From: Cerrena zonata | Taxonomy: Eukaryota > Basidiomycota > Agaricomycetes > Polyporales > Cerrenaceae | Direction: 5' to 3' | Assembly: GCA_038087015.1 (NCBI GenBank) | Contig: JASBNA010000165.1 | Location: forward strand, 1-16,269 | DNA length: 16,269 nucleotides | In this document: positions 1-8,019 of the stretch, piece after piece | How the letters are laid out: each line of letters begins with the position of its first letter | How positions within the stretch are numbered: the stretch's first letter is position 1 | Position numbers and translations under genes: made by a program | Notes under the pieces: model-generated | Told to the model about the DNA's origin: nothing | What the model saw: the letters and a program-made list of their open reading frames with translations, nothing else | The model's database searches: none

Positions 1-5
1 GCCAT

Positions 6-54
6 CTCGCACTTAACTGACGGAACGGCTTAACCTGTTTTGTTGAAGTGCGAG
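6..54. repeat. Inverted repeat, 9 bp perfect, 12 bp with one bulge
   Basis: CTCGCACTT at 6-14 is the exact reverse complement of AAGTGCGAG at 46-54. The pairing extends to AAC/GTT if one G (45) is bulged, leaving a loop of about 24 bases. The function is unknown; it could be a transcript-end structure of a gene beyond the window. Confidence 0.5.
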
Positions 55-255
55 TTACCGCAATTTGGCGTGCCTAATTAGGTATTAATTACTTTGAAAA
101 AGAAAAGAAATGCCAGCTGGCTCTTGGTTTAATGGTTCAACTGTCTAGATACTAGGCTGGTACATGTGAGTAGGTAAGAAGTGCCCTCATTTTCGTTTTT
201 TCAGCATGGATTTTGGCCAATCATCAACTTAGAAAAACTAGAAAAAGGATATGAA

Positions 256-273
256 GTAGGGCCGAAGCCCTAC
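256..273 (-). other. Perfect hairpin with a UUCG tetraloop
   Basis: GTAGGGC (256-262) pairs perfectly with GCCCTAC (267-273). Read on the minus strand, the sense of the dehydrogenase transcript, the 7-bp stem is closed by C-G around the loop UUCG. C(UUCG)G is a known, unusually stable RNA tetraloop. It begins about 175 nt beyond the stop codon, so it falls in or just past the 3' UTR. The structure is read directly from sequence; a role in RNA stability or 3'-end formation is inference. Confidence 0.55.
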
Positions 274-446
274 GGAAATTAGAGAGGAAAAGTGATAATT
301 TCTCCGAATTTCTTCTTGTCTCAATTGACGGACCGTGATAGGCTAATAATTAATGAATTACAAAGACTTAAAGTCAAGGTTTCGTTAAAAATACATGAAA
401 TTCAGCTGAAAATATCGTAGGACATTGCCTTTCTATATTATATATG

Positions 447-1622
447 CTAATGTAACCTGGTTAAATCAAGGTAATTTTCATTTAACTGATCTAAACGGTT
501 TACTCCTAATAGTCTTAAGCTTAACTTGATTTCATCATTTAAAATTTCAATAGCCTTTTTAACTCCATCTTTACCGTAGATAGATCCACTATATAAGAAG
601 GACCTACCCAAACCAACTCCGTTGGCACCAAGACACAATGCTTTGACCACATCATTACCTCTTCTGATACCCCCATCTACCAATACTTCAATCTTGTGAT
701 AAAAACCGTTTGCCTTGAGGTATGGTACGACTTCAGCCAAGACTTGAATTGTAGGGCGAGAAGAGTCTAGTTGTCTGCCACCATGATTTGAAATAATAAT
801 AGCATCAATACCCAATTCGGCTGCTTTTAAAGCATCTTCTTTAGTTTGGATACCTTTTAAAATAATTTTCAAGCTGGTGCGTTTTCTATATTCTAATGAC
901 GTATTCCAATCAAATGATGGATCATGAGGCATTCTTTGAGCCCTAAATCCTTTACCTAGCTCCCGGTCTTCTGATTCTCTTTTTCCTAATTGTGCAGTAT
1001 CAATAGTGAATGCAATTGAACTTATATTACCTAATCGTTCTGCTTGCTTGATTTTGTCGAATGATTCTTCCTTTCCAGTAGAGCTGATATATATTTGTAA
1101 CCATTGTGTTTGGTCAGAATGGGCTTCGCTTTCAATTTCTTCTAATGTATATTTGGACATGGTAGGTATCATGTAAATTAAATTTGCTTCTCCAGCTGCT
1201 CTGGTGTAGATTTTCTCTGCCAATGGGTTCCCCCATTCACTATTTGCAAATGCCGTAATGTAAATGGGTAATGAAGTGCTTGTTCCTAATAACCTAGTTG
1301 ATGTATCAACGTTTCTCACATCTTGCAAAACTCGGGGCTTAAAGAATATTTTGGCAAATGAACGTATATTTTCTCTCAAGGTGATTTCATCAAGCGAACC
1401 TGTTCTATAGTATGCCCAAACTTCTGGTTTCAAAAACTTACTAGCAATTTCCTCAAAATCGTTAAGATTTATCACTTTTTCAAGTGGAGGCGGAGAACTA
1501 GTCAACTTCAATTGTTGTTGAAGCTTGCTAATGATTTCGCCAACGACTTCTTTCGGTATCTCGTCCTGGTCAAGCTGATATACTTTTCCATTATGAACTA
1601 GAATGGTATGATCCTGGGTCAT
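447..1622 (-). CDS. FMN-dependent L-lactate/2-hydroxy-acid dehydrogenase, heme-less CYB2-like
   Basis: A 391-residue enzyme of the FMN alpha-hydroxy-acid dehydrogenase family (flavocytochrome b2, glycolate oxidase, lactate oxidase), which oxidises an L-2-hydroxy acid to the 2-keto acid. The TIM-barrel domain spans about residues 50-390. All catalytic residues of yeast cytochrome b2 have counterparts: Tyr72 (AYYRTG), Tyr178 (LQIYI), Asp208 (TIDTAQLGKRE), Lys256 (ILKG), and His280/Arg283 in the active-site signature SNHGGRQLD. The FMN phosphate region VDGGIRRG...GLGRSFLY follows at 316-344. There is no N-terminal cytochrome b5 domain and no mitochondrial presequence, and the C-terminal tail of Cyb2 is missing. 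It is thus likely a soluble enzyme using O2 or another acceptor rather than cytochrome c. The C-terminus (RLH) is not a convincing peroxisomal signal. The ATG at 1622 begins an uninterrupted frame and a TATA-like box lies upstream. Family is sure; substrate is not. Confidence 0.93.
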   Translation of the reverse strand: MTQDHTILVHNGKVYQLDQDEIPKEVVGEIISKLQQQLKLTSSPPPLEKVINLNDFEEIASKFLKPEVWAYYRTGSLDEITLRENIRSFAKIFFKPRVLQDVRNVDTSTRLLGTSTSLPIYITAFANSEWGNPLAEKIYTRAAGEANLIYMIPTMSKYTLEEIESEAHSDQTQWLQIYISSTGKEESFDKIKQAERLGNISSIAFTIDTAQLGKRESEDRELGKGFRAQRMPHDPSFDWNTSLEYRKRTSLKIILKGIQTKEDALKAAELGIDAIIISNHGGRQLDSSRPTIQVLAEVVPYLKANGFYHKIEVLVDGGIRRGNDVVKALCLGANGVGLGRSFLYSGSIYGKDGVKKAIEILNDEIKLSLRLLGVNRLDQLNENYLDLTRLH

Positions 1623-1667
1623 TGCTGGTGAGGTTAAGTCAGAACTCTCTGGTCATCGTCTCGAAAA

Positions 1668-1673
1668 TTTATA
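1668..1673 (-). promoter_or_regulatory. TATA-like box of the dehydrogenase gene
   Basis: TATAAA on the minus strand (context CGTATAAATT), 46 nt upstream of the ATG at 1622. It is the best TATA match near this start, but the spacing would give a very short leader, so it may not be the main promoter element. Confidence 0.35.
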
Positions 1674-1793
1674 CGTTTTTTTCTACATCTCACGTCATTT
1701 CAGCCACAGTTAGTGAATTCGTCAACTCCTTATCAACTCAACAATATTCGTAGTATCTTTATATTGAACATCTTCAACTTCGCTTAATACAAA

Positions 1794-1853
1794 ATGGAGT
1801 CCACGATTTTAACTCGAGAAGGTTGCAAATCTATCTTCGCGGCGAAAAATTAA
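1794..1853 (+). other. 19-codon ATG frame with gene-like leader
   Basis: ATG at 1794 in good yeast context (ACAAAATGG) follows a TTTATATT at 1758-1765 and a C/T/A-rich leader, as at a real gene start, but the frame stops after 19 codons at 1853. It could be an upstream ORF, the stump of a lost gene, or chance. No similarity recognised. Confidence 0.15.
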
Positions 1854-2475
1854 CCAAAAACTGCAAAAAAGAAGAGTCTACAGCACGATGGTTTCCATTA
1901 TGGTCTCCCACTAACGTACTCAGCATCGCTCTCAGCAGCTTAATAATTATTGATCGGACGGGTAATCATGCTTTATGCTGGATATGGCCGTAGACATCAA
2001 TGTGATGGAATGTTCCTTGATATTCATTACTTCCCTTCTGGGAGGCTGACGGTTCGACTCTGGTCGACGATCTTTAGTTATAGTGTCTTGGGAACACTAG
2101 AACGTCGCGATGGCTAGTAATAGTCAGAGCAGGATCACTACTTACGTCTGAAGATGAACGGAAAGAACTAACAGGAGTTGTTGGCGATTGAAGTGAATCT
2201 GCTAGATATAGGTGGGTGCGATTGAGTTATGCTGCAATCTCTTGGAAGCACGTACACCGAGTAGAGGGAGCTTAGACATGATTGGTGGACGAACTTTGAA
2301 GGGATGGCAAAGTTCGTCGAGAAAAATAAGAAAGAAAGAAGAAAACAACTATCGAGATGAAGAAGTTAACAAGTTTGAATGTTATTATTTCAGTTATTAT
2401 TATCTTAAGAGTATGTATCATAGTATGAAAAGGATTCTAGTATCATGTCTATAACTCATCTATCTTGTGTTCGTG

Positions 2476-2505
2476 GGATTAGTCTGTGATGGATTAGTCT
2501 ACGTG
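2476..2505 (+). repeat. Near-tandem 15-bp repeat
   Basis: GGATTAGTCT occurs at 2476-2485 and again at 2491-2500, a 15-bp period covering about two copies. The octamer GTGTTGAG also recurs nearby, at 2505-2512 and 2540-2547. Confidence 0.5.
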
Positions 2506-2544
2506 TGTTGAGGTTGGAAGATGGACTTCTTCATCCTCTGTGTT

Positions 2545-2562
2545 GAGATATAGGGATATCTC
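2545..2562. repeat. Perfect 7-bp hairpin
   Basis: GAGATAT (2545-2551) and ATATCTC (2556-2562) are separated by AGGG. It is one of two strong palindromes in the gene-free, G-skewed interval. Confidence 0.5.
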
Positions 2563-2601
2563 TGGATCTGAAAGATAGTTATGGTTGTTTAGATAGGATG
2601 C

Positions 2602-2615
2602 TGAGATGCATCTCA
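2602..2615. repeat. Perfect 14-bp palindrome
   Basis: TGAGATGCATCTCA reads the same on both strands. It lies 40 bp past the GAGATAT hairpin and shares its GAGAT/ATCTC arms, so the two may have a common origin or bind the same factor. Confidence 0.5.
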
Positions 2616-3387
2616 TGTGACTTGGGATGATCTACTCCTAGTCTAGTTCAACATAGCTTGATCAGAAGTGTGTGTTATAAAAGGCTTAATGAACCTTGTT
2701 ATAATGCAGGCCATCAGCTCCTAGACGAGTTGGATGAGTGTAATAGATTAGTGATAGAGTTATTGATAGTGATTATTAATAGGACGTCTTATAGAGGTCG
2801 ACTGCTTCGGGAGGAAGCTAGGCCGTTTGTGTTTAATATGAGTTATTGTAGAATAGCTTGAGTATGTTTCTCTAGGAGAGAGTTATACATTGGAATAGAT
2901 TCAGGATCATAGTCTGGCGCCTAACTAGGTTGCAATTACCCTTTTAGGACAGGTATGAGGCCAGATTATATTACAATCAATTTGGAATTTGGGGTCCTTA
3001 TGCAGACGTTTATTCAAAGCTAACAAAAAATTACAATTTTTAAAAAGTTTGCTAAAATCAAACTTGAAAGAGCAAAAAGAAGACTAACGTAACAACATAA
3101 GTCATTTAGCTTAGGGATTGAGTTTGATTTTACATGAAAAGCAGTAGTAATTGCATAAAAACTCAAAGAATTAAGGCAAAGAGAAGCTCATTAGGAAATG
3201 GAAAAGCATCTTTAGAGTGTGGTCATACTCGGAATGTCGCTTAAGCTTATAGTGTTGTTACAGAGTTGGGGTATTAACACCTGGAGTGGGTTTGAATTTA
3301 TATTCAACGGTGATTTTAAAGATCAAAATGTTACAATTGTGGATTGAAAAAACTTTTTACTACACTTTGTTTTAAACGCCCATAGAA

Positions 3388-4263
3388 ATGAGTAGGAAAG
3401 CAAGAAGAAGTAGAAAAGAAAAGGATCACAGTGAGTTGGATATCAAAGAGCCCTCAAGCAAGAGACAACTCTTGGACCAATCTCTTCAAATGAAAGAGAA
3501 TGATTTGCAGCCAAAACCCACCTGTATTCTAGGCGACTTCAAAAAGATATACAAAAATACAGAAATTGAAGACATTATTCTACGGGCATTAAAGGAAATT
3601 AGTATGAGTAGCAAACAAGCCTGTATGGACCAGATTGCTAAGTATATATACCAAGGAGAATATGAACCTAGCTTGTCTGATGAATATTTTTCGAGAAAAA
3701 TCAACTCGACTCTCAAAGAGGAGTTCAAGAAGAACAAGTTGAAACCTGATAGAATCTGGAATATCTTTTTTCAGATGTATATGTACTATTCAAACCTAAA
3801 ATTTGGAGAGTTGATCTTTGATGGTTACTTAATTATAGAGTTTATGTACCAATACCTTAAAGATAACTGCTCAAGTGCAAGATATTTACATCAAGGTTTA
3901 AATATTCTCCATGTTGTTGTTAATAAAATTGACCAGCGAGAATTCACTTTATACAACGGGTTTGAAGAATGTTTAATTTTTGTTAATCTGTATGATCACT
4001 TACCAAAAATCCCCCAGTTTGTGTGTATAAACGGGGCTCGTCAAGCCCTAGCGTCAATAAAGGGGCCTTGCGGTTTATCTGAAACAGATAATAATTCGAG
4101 CTATTTCATTTCTTCCATAATGATACTTTACCTAGAATTTGTCAGACGGACAAAGCAAACGAACGGAAAGAAAAGTAGAAAAATGTTCCTTTATTTACTA
4201 AGTGATGAAAAGAAGAAACTATATGGCTCATTAATTAATTCTATCTTTTATAGTGAAAAATGA
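3388..4263 (+). CDS. Unrecognised 291-residue protein, basic N-terminus, mostly helical
   Basis: I do not recognise this protein. The frame is open from ATG 3388 to TGA 4261-4263. The N-terminus is strongly basic (RKARRSRKEK, residues 3-12, then KR at 25-26), which fits a nuclear localisation signal. About residues 48-260 look like a soluble helical fold rich in Leu, Ile, Tyr and Phe, with regularly spaced hydrophobics but no metal-binding, nucleotide-binding or transmembrane motif I can name. The C-terminus is Lys-rich. There is one CTG codon (residue 201). It is the only plus-strand gene in the first 15 kb and is convergent with the Mnn2-like gene, with 93 bp between the two stop codons. 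Length and AT-rich codon use support a real gene; function is unknown and a fast-evolving clade-specific nuclear protein is only a guess. Confidence 0.75.
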   Translation: MSRKARRSRKEKDHSELDIKEPSSKRQLLDQSLQMKENDLQPKPTCILGDFKKIYKNTEIEDIILRALKEISMSSKQACMDQIAKYIYQGEYEPSLSDEYFSRKINSTLKEEFKKNKLKPDRIWNIFFQMYMYYSNLKFGELIFDGYLIIEFMYQYLKDNCSSARYLHQGLNILHVVVNKIDQREFTLYNGFEECLIFVNLYDHLPKIPQFVCINGARQALASIKGPCGLSETDNNSSYFISSIMILYLEFVRRTKQTNGKKSRKMFLYLLSDEKKKLYGSLINSIFYSEK

Positions 4264-4356
4264 AAAAATATATTTGTTCGTGAATTACATATCTTAATAT
4301 ATAAAAACCTGAAACTATCTTGTAGAAACTGGATTCAAAATGCTAAAAGCCAAATT

Positions 4357-6531
4357 TTACACAGAAGTTAATTTAGCTGAATCTTTGTTGGTTGAATCTC
4401 GTTTTAAAAATTCAACAAACAGACTAATCTTTTTGCAAACATCCTTTTGATTTAGATTAGCAATATCGTTCCAGAATCGTTTACTATCGAGTGCATCACA
4501 AACAACCCATTTTGCAATTGAATTGAATTTTAATTCCCAATCTTCATTTGAATCAAACTCTTTATTATATTTCCCGGACTCTCCTAAAAATCTTTGAGTA
4601 TAAACTTTTTCTTTGAATTGAAACTTATATTTAGGGGACAAGTTTCTTACTGGGTTGATTTTTGGTTTATGTACATGCAAAAACAAGACCTCGGGTAGTT
4701 TATAATCTTGACCATTATTGGAATTTTTCATATCATCCAAAAATGATTGAAATAAATCTCTTGTGTAATCGTTATCTTGAAATGGATAGAGTCTAATGTC
4801 CATGTTTTTCTCCTTGAGCCATTTTTCCCAATCTTCATAAAACTTGATTGAAGTCTTTGGATCATGTTGAACCATTGTACTTTCTTCTAATCGAGAGTTT
4901 ACCTTACCACTTTTCATGTATTTCTCTTCATAACCAGCAAACCAGACATGGTAATTATTAAGATGATAAGGTTCATTCATCACGTGTAAGGCTGGTATAA
5001 AAGTTCCACGATCACCACTTCCAAAAGTACCTTGAAATAATAAACGGTAATAATGGGATTTACCATAAATATTATAATATAATGATAAAACAAAACTACG
5101 GAAATGTTCTTTTTTAGAAAAAACCAATTGACCAGTTTCTGCCCCAATACCAGGAGGAGTACCTTGTAAATCATGAAAGAAAACTTCATTATCGATATTT
5201 TTTTTAACATATTCTCCATAATCCTGATCATTTTTTAAACCTTGTCTTTTAGTGGGGGGACCACTAATTTTAAAACGGGCAATATCATAGTATAAAGGAG
5301 AAGTACCTTTATGCCAAATATCTGGCCATAATAAGAATTTGGAGGAAAGAAAAGGTTCAGAAAAAAGTAAGTAATCGGGGTTTCTAATAGGCAAGTTATC
5401 AGCATCAAGGGCAATTATGTTATCAAAACTTGAAACCAATAAACCGACAACTTTAAACTGGAAACTTGATAACTTGAGTTTTCTGTACAATTCATCCCCA
5501 AGTTCCTGTTGTATAATCTTGCAACCCGCATTATATTTAGGTAATAGTGTTTTGCAAATGTGATCATCATAATCTTCGCTATCATTAAGGATGATTTCCA
5601 CCGGTAATTTCGAACCTAATTCACGTAATTGAATCAAAGTAATGATGGCACCAGTCATGAATACACCCCCACCATTAATCACAATCCCATCTCCACTATA
5701 AAACTGGGGTAAAGGTGGATCAAGATTATGCAAGGCTTTAACCAAATTATCATGATTATCTTGTAAATCTTTGAAAACATCATCCTTCAATTCTACTCTT
5801 TCTTTAGTTAAAAATTCTTTAGTATAACCTGGATTCAAAACTTCACGAAACATATTACCACCGATCGAATCACCCTCTTGCATTTTAGGAATCGATTCGG
5901 TTTTCGGTTTGAAAGCAAAAATCAAATCATTGAATATAAAAGACAAGTAGTTTTGCTTATTAATTTGGCTATCGACCTTACTGGATATTAGAGAATTGAG
6001 ATTGGACGCCTTTCCATCGTCATCATCATTTGCATCCTTCAATATATCATTGATTAAAGACTGTTTAATCTCCTTACTATGGTCAATTAAGAATTTCGCT
6101 TTCAACTCCTGGAATAAAGTATACGATTTTTCCAGTTGACGAAAGATTTGCTGGGTGTACTCCTTATCGACTTGGGCTTTTAGTTCCTCGATGTATCTCT
6201 CTTTATACTCATCAGAGACTTGCTGTTTAATCTTTTCTGCTATTTTCTTACTTTGTTCAGAATCTTTCAATCGTTCGGACAATTTGGAGATAACCTCTTG
6301 TTCACTGAGACTCCCCAACTGTTGGGACTCAACAATCTTGCTCAATTCCTGGTCATTGGAAACCAAATTGTTCTGTAAGACATAATACTCCGATTCCCCA
6401 GATGGTGAATAAATATAAGATTTTTCTGAATTTAAAGTATAAAAGTATCCGAAAAAGAGTATATTCCCGAAAATGAGAACGATAATTATACCAAGATGGG
6501 ATTTTTGCACTAGTCGATGATATAGCGACAT
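4357..6531 (-). CDS. Mnn2-family alpha-1,2-mannosyltransferase (Golgi, type II membrane)
   Basis: This 724-residue protein belongs to the Mnn2/Mnn5-type alpha-1,2-mannosyltransferases, which add alpha-1,2-mannose branches from GDP-mannose to the outer chain of N-linked mannan in the Golgi. A short cytosolic tail is followed by one membrane segment (about 13-31), giving type II topology. A long stem (about 60-165) is rich in Glu, Gln and Lys, reads as coiled coil and ends in an acidic DDDDD run (169-173, with an N before). The catalytic domain starts near YSGDGIVINGGG (278-289) and contains the DxD metal/donor motif DADN (376-379), then LLWPDIW...SPLYYDIA (400-418) and GAETGQLVFSK (463-473), as in the family. 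The first ATG is at 6531; the codon before it is GTG. CTG codons occur at residues 133 and 704. Candida species carry several paralogues of this family, so I assign no specific symbol. It is co-directional with ALG5. Confidence 0.9.
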   Translation of the reverse strand: MSLYHRLVQKSHLGIIIVLIFGNILFFGYFYTLNSEKSYIYSPSGESEYYVLQNNLVSNDQELSKIVESQQLGSLSEQEVISKLSERLKDSEQSKKIAEKIKQQVSDEYKERYIEELKAQVDKEYTQQIFRQLEKSYTLFQELKAKFLIDHSKEIKQSLINDILKDANDDDDGKASNLNSLISSKVDSQINKQNYLSFIFNDLIFAFKPKTESIPKMQEGDSIGGNMFREVLNPGYTKEFLTKERVELKDDVFKDLQDNHDNLVKALHNLDPPLPQFYSGDGIVINGGGVFMTGAIITLIQLRELGSKLPVEIILNDSEDYDDHICKTLLPKYNAGCKIIQQELGDELYRKLKLSSFQFKVVGLLVSSFDNIIALDADNLPIRNPDYLLFSEPFLSSKFLLWPDIWHKGTSPLYYDIARFKISGPPTKRQGLKNDQDYGEYVKKNIDNEVFFHDLQGTPPGIGAETGQLVFSKKEHFRSFVLSLYYNIYGKSHYYRLLFQGTFGSGDRGTFIPALHVMNEPYHLNNYHVWFAGYEEKYMKSGKVNSRLEESTMVQHDPKTSIKFYEDWEKWLKEKNMDIRLYPFQDNDYTRDLFQSFLDDMKNSNNGQDYKLPEVLFLHVHKPKINPVRNLSPKYKFQFKEKVYTQRFLGESGKYNKEFDSNEDWELKFNSIAKWVVCDALDSKRFWNDIANLNQKDVCKKISLFVEFLKRDSTNKDSAKLTSV

Positions 6532-7026
6532 CACGGGTATTATGATGGAACAAAATAAGTACTTAAGAAGACCCTAAAGTAAAGAATACCTCTAAATTAC
6601 TTTGATTCGGCATGAAAAACAAGTTTTAATACCGTTGCAATTTAAAAATTTCTTAACAAAAAGCTAGAAATAAACCCGGTGATGCAAGGCTCAATCTCAA
6701 TTTTCGTGGCTCATATAGGCTTCTGAATTATTTCTTATTATCACTCAGGATACTTCTTTCAATAAGGGGTTTAATTATCTATAACTTTTACTGCAAACTA
6801 CGAAATGAAGAAACGGGCTCAATACTGAGTCTGCTCTTTTAGTGGTTCTGCTTGCACCCAAAAGGAGCTTTTGAGCACTTCCAACAAACCTATCTCTATA
6901 AATTCTACTGAAACTAGGACAATTGAATGCTGTAATTAGGCTAGTAGAGCAAATGCTATTGTACAAACGGGATATAAAGAGAAAGGAAAAAAAACTGTAC
7001 GGATATTTAAAATATCTGCTAATGAA
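6532..7026. other. Mnn2-like promoter and ALG5 3' flank
   Basis: The interval lies between the Mnn2-like start (6531) and the ALG5 stop (7027), both on the minus strand. No gene, tRNA or clear TATA box is seen; the 63-codon minus frame at 6775-6966 begins at TTG and looks random. Confidence 0.6.
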
Positions 7027-8019
7027 CTATTGGTTTTTCTTTGATAATCGTCCGCATTCATTGAGTTTATAAGTTCCGATTAGATAGGCTATTCTGGTGA
7101 CTACCAAATCTATGGCCATGCCAATGGAGTCTTTTGCCAAGTCGATTTTGGACCCGTCGATTTCTTGCCAGTTGACTGGAACCTCTTGCATTGCAATACC
7201 TTGAATCTCACATAGTAATAAGACTTCAACGTCAAAAATCCATCTTTCGGTATGCATATGGGGGAAAACTTTTGATATTGACTCTTGGTTGAACATTTTG
7301 AATCCACATTGAGTATCTTGGATTGCTCTTATTCCAAAAATGTAAACCAAGGTATGTAAACCATACATTAAGAAGTTACGAATAAAGGATCTTTTAACAA
7401 CTGCATCAGTATCCACCATGTGGGATCTTGAGCCAATAGCAACCCCTGGCTTGTTGCCTAGTTGGTTTAACCAATCCATCAATTTCTTAACGTCAGAGAA
7501 CTTCGTAGCCCCATCAGCATCAGCAAAAAGGGCCAATCTACCTCTTGAATGTAATAACCCATGAGTGACAGCACCGCCTTTACCACGATTTGAGCTCAAC
7601 TTAATTACTCGAAGGATATGAGGAGCCAATTTCAACTGGGTGGCCTTACGCAAGGCGTAATCATCAGTGCCATCACTTGATCCATCATCAACAATGAGAA
7701 TTTCATAATTTTCTTTATAGTTCTTATTCAAATACTCCGTGGCTTCATCGAGCATTTTACCCAATCTATTGGTTTCATTATAACATGGAATCACAACACT
7801 CAATTCAATACTTCCTCTGCCATGTAAGCTTTGATTTTTCAATCCAACCTGCGAAGTCAATCGAGGTGGTAAATCATAGCTATTCTCAGTGAAATCGTTG
7901 GTTATATACGTCAGTTCACTCGGTGTTTCAAGTCTTGGGATATGTGAAAAGTACAATACAACACCATAGACGATTGCCAAACCCAATGCTATCAAGCCTG
8001 TTAAAATTATATAAATCAT
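7027..8019 (-). CDS. ALG5: Dolichyl-phosphate beta-glucosyltransferase
   Basis: Alg5 makes dolichyl-phosphate glucose from UDP-glucose and dolichyl phosphate at the ER membrane; this is the donor for the three terminal glucoses of the N-glycan precursor. The 330-residue protein matches the usual length. It has an N-terminal membrane anchor (about 2-24), then a GT2 fold: VVIPCYNE at 75-82, DDGSSDGT at 111-118, NRGKGGAV at 144-151, the DxD site FADADGAT at 165-172, IGSR at 195-198, DTQCGFK at 235-241, and RWIFDVEVLLL at 259-269. These are typical of Alg5 rather than of Dpm1. The ATG at 8019 is the first in frame and starts directly at the membrane anchor. One CTG codon is at residue 36, outside the catalytic core. 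The promoter has a 19-base T tract on the sense strand. Confidence 0.95.
   Translation of the reverse strand: MIYIILTGLIALGLAIVYGVVLYFSHIPRLETPSELTYITNDFTENSYDLPPRLTSQVGLKNQSLHGRGSIELSVVIPCYNETNRLGKMLDEATEYLNKNYKENYEILIVDDGSSDGTDDYALRKATQLKLAPHILRVIKLSSNRGKGGAVTHGLLHSRGRLALFADADGATKFSDVKKLMDWLNQLGNKPGVAIGSRSHMVDTDAVVKRSFIRNFLMYGLHTLVYIFGIRAIQDTQCGFKMFNQESISKVFPHMHTERWIFDVEVLLLCEIQGIAMQEVPVNWQEIDGSKIDLAKDSIGMAIDLVVTRIAYLIGTYKLNECGRLSKKNQ

Larger units (their letters stand above)
1..446. other. 3' flank of the hydroxy-acid dehydrogenase gene
   Basis: No gene is visible here. The stretch lies downstream of the minus-strand dehydrogenase stop codon at 447 and runs to the window edge. It holds two hairpins, listed separately at 6-54 and 256-273, and a perfect 10-bp palindrome CCTAATTAGG at 73-82. 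It probably contains this gene's 3' UTR and part of the flank of a neighbour outside the window. Confidence 0.6.
1623..3387. other. Gene-free interval of about 1.8 kb, G-skewed
   Basis: I find no convincing gene. The 80- and 67-codon open frames at 2212-2454 and 2658-2861 start at GTG and TTG, not ATG, and resemble nothing. The first 50-100 bp are the promoter of the minus-strand dehydrogenase; the last few hundred bp are the promoter of the gene at 3388. Between about 2200 and 2950 the + strand is clearly richer in G than C (2461-2520 has 21 G and 5 C). This part holds a 15-bp near-tandem repeat and two perfect palindromes. A decayed mobile element or lost gene is possible, but no coding trace survives that I can read. 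Confidence 0.6.

Noticed and set aside
1748..1757. GTAGTATCT as in the branchpoint-pairing region of U2 snRNA
   Set aside because: Nothing else of U2 surrounds it.
1980..2070. tRNA-like B box GGTTCGACTCT at 2051
   Set aside because: The T-arm does not pair, no matching A box sits at the right distance and no acceptor stem can be formed.
2506..2653. Solo LTR with TGTTGA...TCAACA ends
   Set aside because: The flanking five bases (ACGTG and TAGCT) are not a target-site duplication, and 148 bp with no other LTR feature is too little to call.
2212..2861. Open frames of 80 and 67 codons on the plus strand
   Set aside because: They start at GTG and TTG, have no relatives I recognise and lie in skewed, repeat-bearing non-coding DNA.
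2920..2945. TGGCGCC resembling a retroelement primer-binding site
   Set aside because: Only seven bases match a tRNA 3' end and no LTR end or coding trace lies next to it.
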